Below, piece by piece: positions 6,658-9,758 of a DNA stretch of 9,758 nt. The DNA is from JBCKUK01 sp038924905. GTDB lineage: Bacteria > Pseudomonadota > Gammaproteobacteria > Burkholderiales > Methylophilaceae. The number at the start of each line of letters is the position of its first letter. Position 1 is the first letter of the stretch. Below the pieces are notes generated by a model. The model made no database searches, was not told the DNA's origin, and saw only the letters and a list, made by a program, of their open reading frames with translations. A program made the translations under genes and the position numbers. The stretch covers positions 1 through 9,758 of the forward strand of contig JBCKUK010000045.1 of the NCBI GenBank assembly GCA_038924905.1, in the 5' to 3' direction.

Positions 6658-7144
6658 TGTCCAGTCCTTCCAGAATGAATACTTCGGTGCCAACCGGTAC
6701 CAAGTCATACAGCGCCACCATGTCGGCATTGCGCATACGGATGCAGCCATGTGAATGCGGCTCGCCGACAGGCTGGTTGTCCGGGGTGCCGTGTATGTAA
6801 ATGTAGCGCTGCATGCTATCCACATTGCCCAGCCTGTTAATACCCACTTCACACCCAGAGAGCCAGAGAATGCGCGTCAAAATCCAGTCGTGGTCTGGGT
6901 GTTGTTCGCCCAGCTCCGTCGTCCAGATTTCGCCGGTAGCACGGCGACCGACAAACACCGAGCCGACCGGACAATCGGCGCCGATTTTAGCGCGGATGAT
7001 ATGCCGACCACGCGGCGTACAATAGCTGCCCTTCTCCTCACCTGCCCCGTTGAGTGCGGTAGATACAGGATAGACTACCTTCAGATGATCATGTCCATCT
7101 ATGACAGAAAGTGTTTGTTGGGCTATGGAAATTTCAATTTGCAT
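6638..7144 (-). CDS. YkuD-domain L,D-transpeptidase/L,D-carboxypeptidase, no signal peptide (ElsL-like)
   Basis: The product is 168 aa from ATG 7142-7144; ATG at 7148-7150 and GTG at 7151-7153 are also in frame. I prefer 7144 because GGTGAT (7149-7154), a stretch complementary to the 16S tail, lies about 5 nt upstream and because MQIEISIAQQ fits the family start. The YkuD catalytic block is clear: YIYIHGTPDNQPVG (His118), then SHGCIRMRN with nucleophile Cys134. Earlier blocks are YPVSTALNGAGEEKGS and TPRGRHIIRAKIG. There is no signal peptide, lipobox or LysM domain, so it should be cytoplasmic, unlike periplasmic crosslinking enzymes. Acinetobacter ElsL is a cytoplasmic YkuD L,D-carboxypeptidase of peptidoglycan recycling, and the nearby permeases and nagZ support that role (inference). 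It is tightly linked to the toxin gene upstream. Confidence 0.92.
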   Translation of the reverse strand: MQIEISIAQQTLSVIDGHDHLKVVYPVSTALNGAGEEKGSYCTPRGRHIIRAKIGADCPVGSVFVGRRATGEIWTTELGEQHPDHDWILTRILWLSGCEVGINRLGNVDSMQRYIYIHGTPDNQPVGEPHSHGCIRMRNADMVALYDLVPVGTEVFILEGLDTDEDDF

Positions 7145-7149
7145 GTTCA

Positions 7150-7434
7150 TCACCAGCGCGCTGGCAATTTGCGCGAGGTATGAAACACCCGCAGAATTTC
7201 AACATGGCTATTCTTAATGCGATATGGCACTAAATAATACGTGTTTGTAACCACTAACTCCCGCGTGCCTAATACACGACCAGACCGCCCCATTGCTGGT
7301 TGCACTGTTAATTGATTTACTTGTGATGTAATTGAATTTACTACTTGGCTTGCCGCTAACGGATTATCTTGCGCGATATATGCACTAATTTCATCAAGGT
7401 TATTCACCGCGTTTCTTAGCCATACCACTTGCAT
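7150..7434 (-). CDS. RelE/ParE-superfamily toxin
   Basis: This is a 94-aa small basic protein with the ParE-type fold signature: VVWLRNAVNNLDEISAYIAQ (helical hairpin), NPLAASQVV, PAMGRSGRVLGTRELVV, YYLVPYRI and VEILRVFHTSRK at the end. Family members inhibit DNA gyrase (ParE) or cleave mRNA at the ribosome (RelE); sequence favours ParE-like but does not settle the target. It starts 5 nt after the antitoxin stop with no recognisable ribosome site, as expected for translation coupled to the antitoxin. Its TGA (7150-7152) lies in the ribosome site of the YkuD gene. The length is complete and no key block is missing, so it is probably active. Confidence 0.92.
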   Translation of the reverse strand: MQVVWLRNAVNNLDEISAYIAQDNPLAASQVVNSITSQVNQLTVQPAMGRSGRVLGTRELVVTNTYYLVPYRIKNSHVEILRVFHTSRKLPARW

Positions 7435-7439
7435 ATTGG

Positions 7440-7676
7440 TTATTTAATTGTCCATTTATCAATCACCGCCTGCACTTCAGCCTCTGTCGCAAAGTCGCCT
7501 GCATCGGCTTCCTTTATGGCTGCATGGATTTCATTGATTTGCCATTCGTTACCCTCGACATAGGCTTTAATGGCTTCTGCGGCCAGAAATGAGCGGCTGC
7601 GATGGGTAGCATCCGCCAATTTTTCCAGCTTATCTTTCGTGGCTTCTTCCAGACGTATGGTTACAGTGCTAGTCAT
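7440..7676 (-). CDS. CopG-type ribbon-helix-helix antitoxin
   Basis: This 78-aa protein begins with a ribbon-helix-helix DNA-binding domain: STVTIRLEEATKDKLEKLA (strand and helix 1), then THRSRSFLAAEAIKAYV (helix 2). A C-terminal acidic segment (EIHAAIKEADAGDFATEAEVQAV) would wrap the toxin. It should neutralise the adjacent ParE-type toxin and repress the pair's own promoter. The ribosome site GAGGG (7683-7687) lies 6 nt before the ATG, much stronger than the toxin's, which fits excess antitoxin synthesis. The antitoxin-first order is typical of the family. Upstream is a repeat-rich AT region that probably holds the operator. Confidence 0.93.
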   Translation of the reverse strand: MTSTVTIRLEEATKDKLEKLADATHRSRSFLAAEAIKAYVEGNEWQINEIHAAIKEADAGDFATEAEVQAVIDKWTIK

Positions 7677-7699
7677 GATATTCCCTCAAATAAATACAA

Positions 7700-7724
7700 T
7701 GTACACAATATAACACAGTGTGTT
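7700..7724 (-). promoter_or_regulatory. Putative operator/promoter of the toxin-antitoxin pair
   Basis: AACACAGTGTGTT (7712-7724) is a perfect inverted repeat with a 1-nt centre, and the palindrome TGTACA lies at 7700-7705. On the minus strand TGTGT occurs twice, 10 bp apart (one helical turn), a layout typical of ribbon-helix-helix half-sites. TATATT (7707-7712) between them could be a -10 box; no convincing -35 is seen. The site is 24-48 bp upstream of the antitoxin start, in a 71-bp gap after the binding-protein gene. Confidence 0.5.
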
Positions 7725-7747
7725 TATTTAGCTAGTCATCGACAAAT

Positions 7748-9181
7748 TTAACGATACTGAATAGTAGCAAGCCCGTCCCAATTGCCATCTGATTTTAAAC
7801 CATAATCAACCAGGTCTTTGCGCATCGCAACAAACTGGCCTTCATACCATAGCGGCACATAAGGCAGTTGCTGATGCACTCGTGCTGTCACTTGCTGCCA
7901 GTCTTGCTGCTTAATTAAACCATCTAATACCGTATCTGCAAAATGCCCGCGATTTGCGCCTTTGGGTGGGATAGATGTGCTATGAAACGCCAGGCGGTAT
8001 ATCTCCGGGGTTTTAATGCCTACCCAAGTTAGCCCATAGAGCTGGAATTGTCCATGTTTGATGTCGTCAAAAAACGTACCCCAATCCAGAGAGCGGATTT
8101 CAAGCACTATGCCAGCAGCTTGCATCTGCGCTTGCATGATGGTGGCAAGCCGTACGCGCTGGGCATCGGTCGAGGTTTTATAGGTGAGCTTTAGCGGCAG
8201 TTTTACACCGGCTTGCTGCAATAATTCTCGCGCCAGTTTTGGGTTGTAATCATAAGCCGCCAGATTTGGATTACCCGCCCAGTGCTCGGGCGGCAGTATA
8301 GCGCCTGCCTCACGACTGCCGCCGACCAGTGCATGCCGAATAATCGCTTTGGTATCGATGGCATGGGCAACCGCCCGACGCACCAGCGGGTTTTTCAGCT
8401 GCGGGTCTTGCAGGTTAAATCCCAGATAAGAAAAATTGGCGCCTGTACCTTCTTGCACCTCGATGGCATTCTGCTTCTTTAAGTAATCCACCAGCTCCGG
8501 CGGTAAATCACCTTGTAGCAGATCCGCTTCGCCGCGCATGAGTTTTAGTACGCGCACGGTCGGGTCTTTAACCTCCTGCAATACAAACAATTGCTTGTCC
8601 TGCACACGCTCGAGCTTGAGTACTCCGTTCCAGGACACGAACTTTAACGGCCCGCTGCCGATAGGCACATGGGCGAAATCGTGATTTTTATTGATAAGCG
8701 CTGCAGGCAAAATGCCCAGGATAAGCCTCGCCGGAAAGCCTGCATCCGGCTGGCTAAGAGTAAAATCTACAATGTCTGCATCCGGCGCTTTCACTTCACG
8801 GATATTGGCAAACTCCGCCGTATGTGGGGAATTTTTGAGTGCTAATAAGGACTGATAAGTGGCAACAACGTCGAAAGCCGTCAATGGGCTGCCATCTTGA
8901 AATGGCGCCCTGTCCTGTTTCAGGATAAACCGATAATGCTGAGGATCGAGCTGCTGCCAATTTGCCAGGTCTGGCTGAGGCTTTGAGCGCTCATCGAAAT
9001 CTACCAGCGGACGATAGATAAGGCGATTGATGCGCTCTGAGGCAGCATCTGTAGCATAGCGCGGATCCAGATTTAGCGGCGCTTGCGCAAGCGCCATGCG
9101 GATTTCGCCATGTTCGACTGGCTTGCCGCAGCCTGGTAGCAGACAACAAACGAGGCAAACAAGAAGCGCCGCATGCCTCAT
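7748..9181 (-). CDS. Peptide-type ABC transporter substrate-binding lipoprotein (SBP family 5)
   Basis: This 477-aa protein has a lipoprotein signal peptide: a short MRH, a hydrophobic core, and a lipobox LPGC with Cys18, so the mature protein is membrane-anchored and faces the periplasm. The SBP_bac_5 pattern follows: NLDPRYATDAASERINRLIY near 37-56, RPLVDFDE, FQDGSPLTAFDVVATYQSLL, a middle FNLQDPQLKNPLVRRAVAHAID block, YDYNPKLARELLQQAG, and a C-terminal VPLWYEGQFVA. Family members bind di-, oligo- or murein peptides, or nickel, and deliver them to Dpp/Opp permeases. The matching permease genes lie downstream, separated by the toxin-antitoxin pair and the YkuD gene. The gene starts 8 nt after the stop of the 53-aa ORF with only a weak ribosome site, so it is probably co-transcribed with it. 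Confidence 0.93.
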   Translation of the reverse strand: MRHAALLVCLVCCLLPGCGKPVEHGEIRMALAQAPLNLDPRYATDAASERINRLIYRPLVDFDERSKPQPDLANWQQLDPQHYRFILKQDRAPFQDGSPLTAFDVVATYQSLLALKNSPHTAEFANIREVKAPDADIVDFTLSQPDAGFPARLILGILPAALINKNHDFAHVPIGSGPLKFVSWNGVLKLERVQDKQLFVLQEVKDPTVRVLKLMRGEADLLQGDLPPELVDYLKKQNAIEVQEGTGANFSYLGFNLQDPQLKNPLVRRAVAHAIDTKAIIRHALVGGSREAGAILPPEHWAGNPNLAAYDYNPKLARELLQQAGVKLPLKLTYKTSTDAQRVRLATIMQAQMQAAGIVLEIRSLDWGTFFDDIKHGQFQLYGLTWVGIKTPEIYRLAFHSTSIPPKGANRGHFADTVLDGLIKQQDWQQVTARVHQQLPYVPLWYEGQFVAMRKDLVDYGLKSDGNWDGLATIQYR

Positions 9182-9189
9182 GCTGCCAA

Positions 9190-9351
9190 CTATTGGCTAA
9201 AAATTTTCACGAAAAGTATGACAAACACCACGACAGCAAGGTATTTCAATACTGTGATAAATAGTCCGATTTTTCTGCGATCGGTACCACGACGCGATTC
9301 TACGCGGCGATTATTGCCTTCAAAAATCGGTCTTTCGTTACGTTCTGCCAT
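9190..9351 (-). CDS. Small single-span membrane protein, 53 aa, unknown function
   Basis: I do not recognise this protein. It starts at the ATG at 9349-9351, behind a very strong ribosome site (GGAGG at 9361-9365, 9 nt away, merging into a G-run). The N-terminal ~27 residues are polar and strongly basic, with three arginine pairs in NNRRVESRRGTDRR. Then comes one hydrophobic helix (IGLFITVLKYLAVVVFVILFV) and the short tail KIFSQ. The basic side should stay in the cytoplasm, giving an N-in, C-out bitopic protein. It lies 34 nt after rlmD and 8 nt before the binding-protein gene, so it belongs to the same transcript. The frame is open further upstream to 9588, but that part is rlmD read in another phase. 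Confidence 0.75.
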   Translation of the reverse strand: MAERNERPIFEGNNRRVESRRGTDRRKIGLFITVLKYLAVVVFVILFVKIFSQ

Positions 9352-9357
9352 GAGTTT

Positions 9358-9365
9358 CCCCCTCC
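9358..9365 (-). promoter_or_regulatory. Strong ribosome binding site of the 53-aa membrane protein
   Basis: On the minus strand this reads GGAGGGGG, 6-9 nt before ATG 9351. It is the strongest such site in the window and fixes the start of the small protein, arguing against the longer upstream reading frame. Confidence 0.7.
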
Positions 9366-9385
9366 AAATCCGCCACCAAAAACAC

Positions 9386-9758
9386 CTAGCGCTTGAATAG
9401 CGCAATCGACTCCACATGCGTTGTGTGCGGGAACATATTGATGACGCCCGCAGCCGCCATACGGTAACCCTTATTATGCACCAACAATCCGGCATCGCGC
9501 GCCAGTGTGGCAGGGTTGCATGAAACATAGACGATGCTGCCTGGCGAGTTTTTAATATTACCCTCGCCATCATCCGCAAGTGCCTCAATCAAGCTCGTCG
9601 CGCCATCGCGCGGCGGGTCAATAAGCCATTTATCGAAACAATCCAGCTCTGCCAAGCTTTCCTCGGTCATCTTGAATAAATTGGTTTCGACAAAACTTGC
9701 CTGCTCAGTTAGGCCATTCAATTTTGTATTTTGTTCCGCTCGTTTAACCAGTGCCGCA
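9386..9758 (-). CDS. rlmD: 23S rRNA (uracil-5-)-methyltransferase RlmD, C-terminal part
   Basis: About 123 codons of the 3' end are visible; the gene enters from the right edge and stops at TAG 9386-9388. It belongs to the TrmA/RlmD family of S-adenosylmethionine-dependent m5U methyltransferases. Visible blocks are the SAM-domain stretch ALVKRAEQNTKLNGL, DPPRDGA, YVSCNPATLARD with the catalytic Cys that attacks uracil C6, and the C-terminal MFPHTTHVESIALF with the catalytic Glu. The MFPHT-HVES ending fits RlmD (m5U1939 of 23S rRNA) better than TrmA, but the N-terminal TRAM domain and Fe-S cysteines are outside the window, so RlmC/RlmD cannot be fully separated. It is the first visible gene of the minus-strand run. 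Confidence 0.92.
   Translation of the reverse strand, partial: AALVKRAEQNTKLNGLTEQASFVETNLFKMTEESLAELDCFDKWLIDPPRDGATSLIEALADDGEGNIKNSPGSIVYVSCNPATLARDAGLLVHNKGYRMAAAGVINMFPHTTHVESIALFKR

Noticed and set aside
6658..6852. 65-residue N-terminal extension of the permease B frame
   Set aside because: It lies wholly within the YkuD coding region out of phase. It is rich in Trp, Cys and Thr and unlike any permease N-terminus, and the natural helix start is well downstream.
6755..7183. 142-codon plus-strand ORF across the YkuD gene
   Set aside because: It is antisense to the catalytic YkuD blocks and resembles no known protein.
7712..7724. AACACAGTGTGTT hairpin as a terminator after the binding-protein gene
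   Set aside because: The stem is only 6 bp and AT-rich, with no T-run after it; it fits an operator better.
9352..9588. Upstream extension of the 53-aa protein to a 132-aa protein
   Set aside because: The extra part is rlmD read in another phase, and a strong ribosome site sits directly before the internal ATG at 9351.

Overview
The window looks like chromosomal DNA of a Gram-negative proteobacterium. A betaproteobacterium is most likely, perhaps Methylophilaceae-like; that is judged from protein flavour and moderate GC, and no database was searched. It is densely coded: the longest stretch without a gene is about 130 bp (664-792). I see no rRNA, tRNA, CRISPR array, transposase or insertion sequence.

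Left part (1-3075). A pirin-family gene runs off the left edge on the minus strand and is divergent from a plus-strand run: nnrD (NAD(P)H-hydrate dehydratase), a broken moxR-tgpA locus, then tadA (tRNA adenosine deaminase), closed by a two-way hairpin terminator. The broken locus is the clearest anomaly. The MoxR ATPase reads normally up to just before its Walker B region. The next ~25 codons of the same gene (the Walker B segment) are then present in reverse orientation, and the sequence jumps directly into the last ~182 codons of a TgpA-like transglutaminase. The rest of moxR, the DUF58 gene usually found between them, and the catalytic part of tgpA are missing.

Middle and right part (3105-9758), all on the minus strand. 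Read in the direction of transcription: the 3' part of rlmD (23S rRNA m5U methyltransferase), a 53-residue single-span membrane protein, an oligopeptide-type ABC substrate-binding lipoprotein, a CopG/ParE-type toxin-antitoxin pair, a YkuD-domain enzyme without signal peptide, two Dpp/Opp-type permeases, and nagZ. A separately promoted Bax-inhibitor-1/YccA membrane protein follows. From the binding protein to nagZ the genes are closely packed or overlapping. The content suggests murein-peptide recycling: an importer captures peptides or muropeptides, a cytoplasmic YkuD L,D-carboxypeptidase (ElsL-like) trims them, and NagZ removes GlcNAc from anhydro-muropeptides. No ATPase subunit is in the window. 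The toxin-antitoxin pair sits inside this operon and has its own operator-like repeats, so it looks like an insertion that now controls or couples to the downstream genes.
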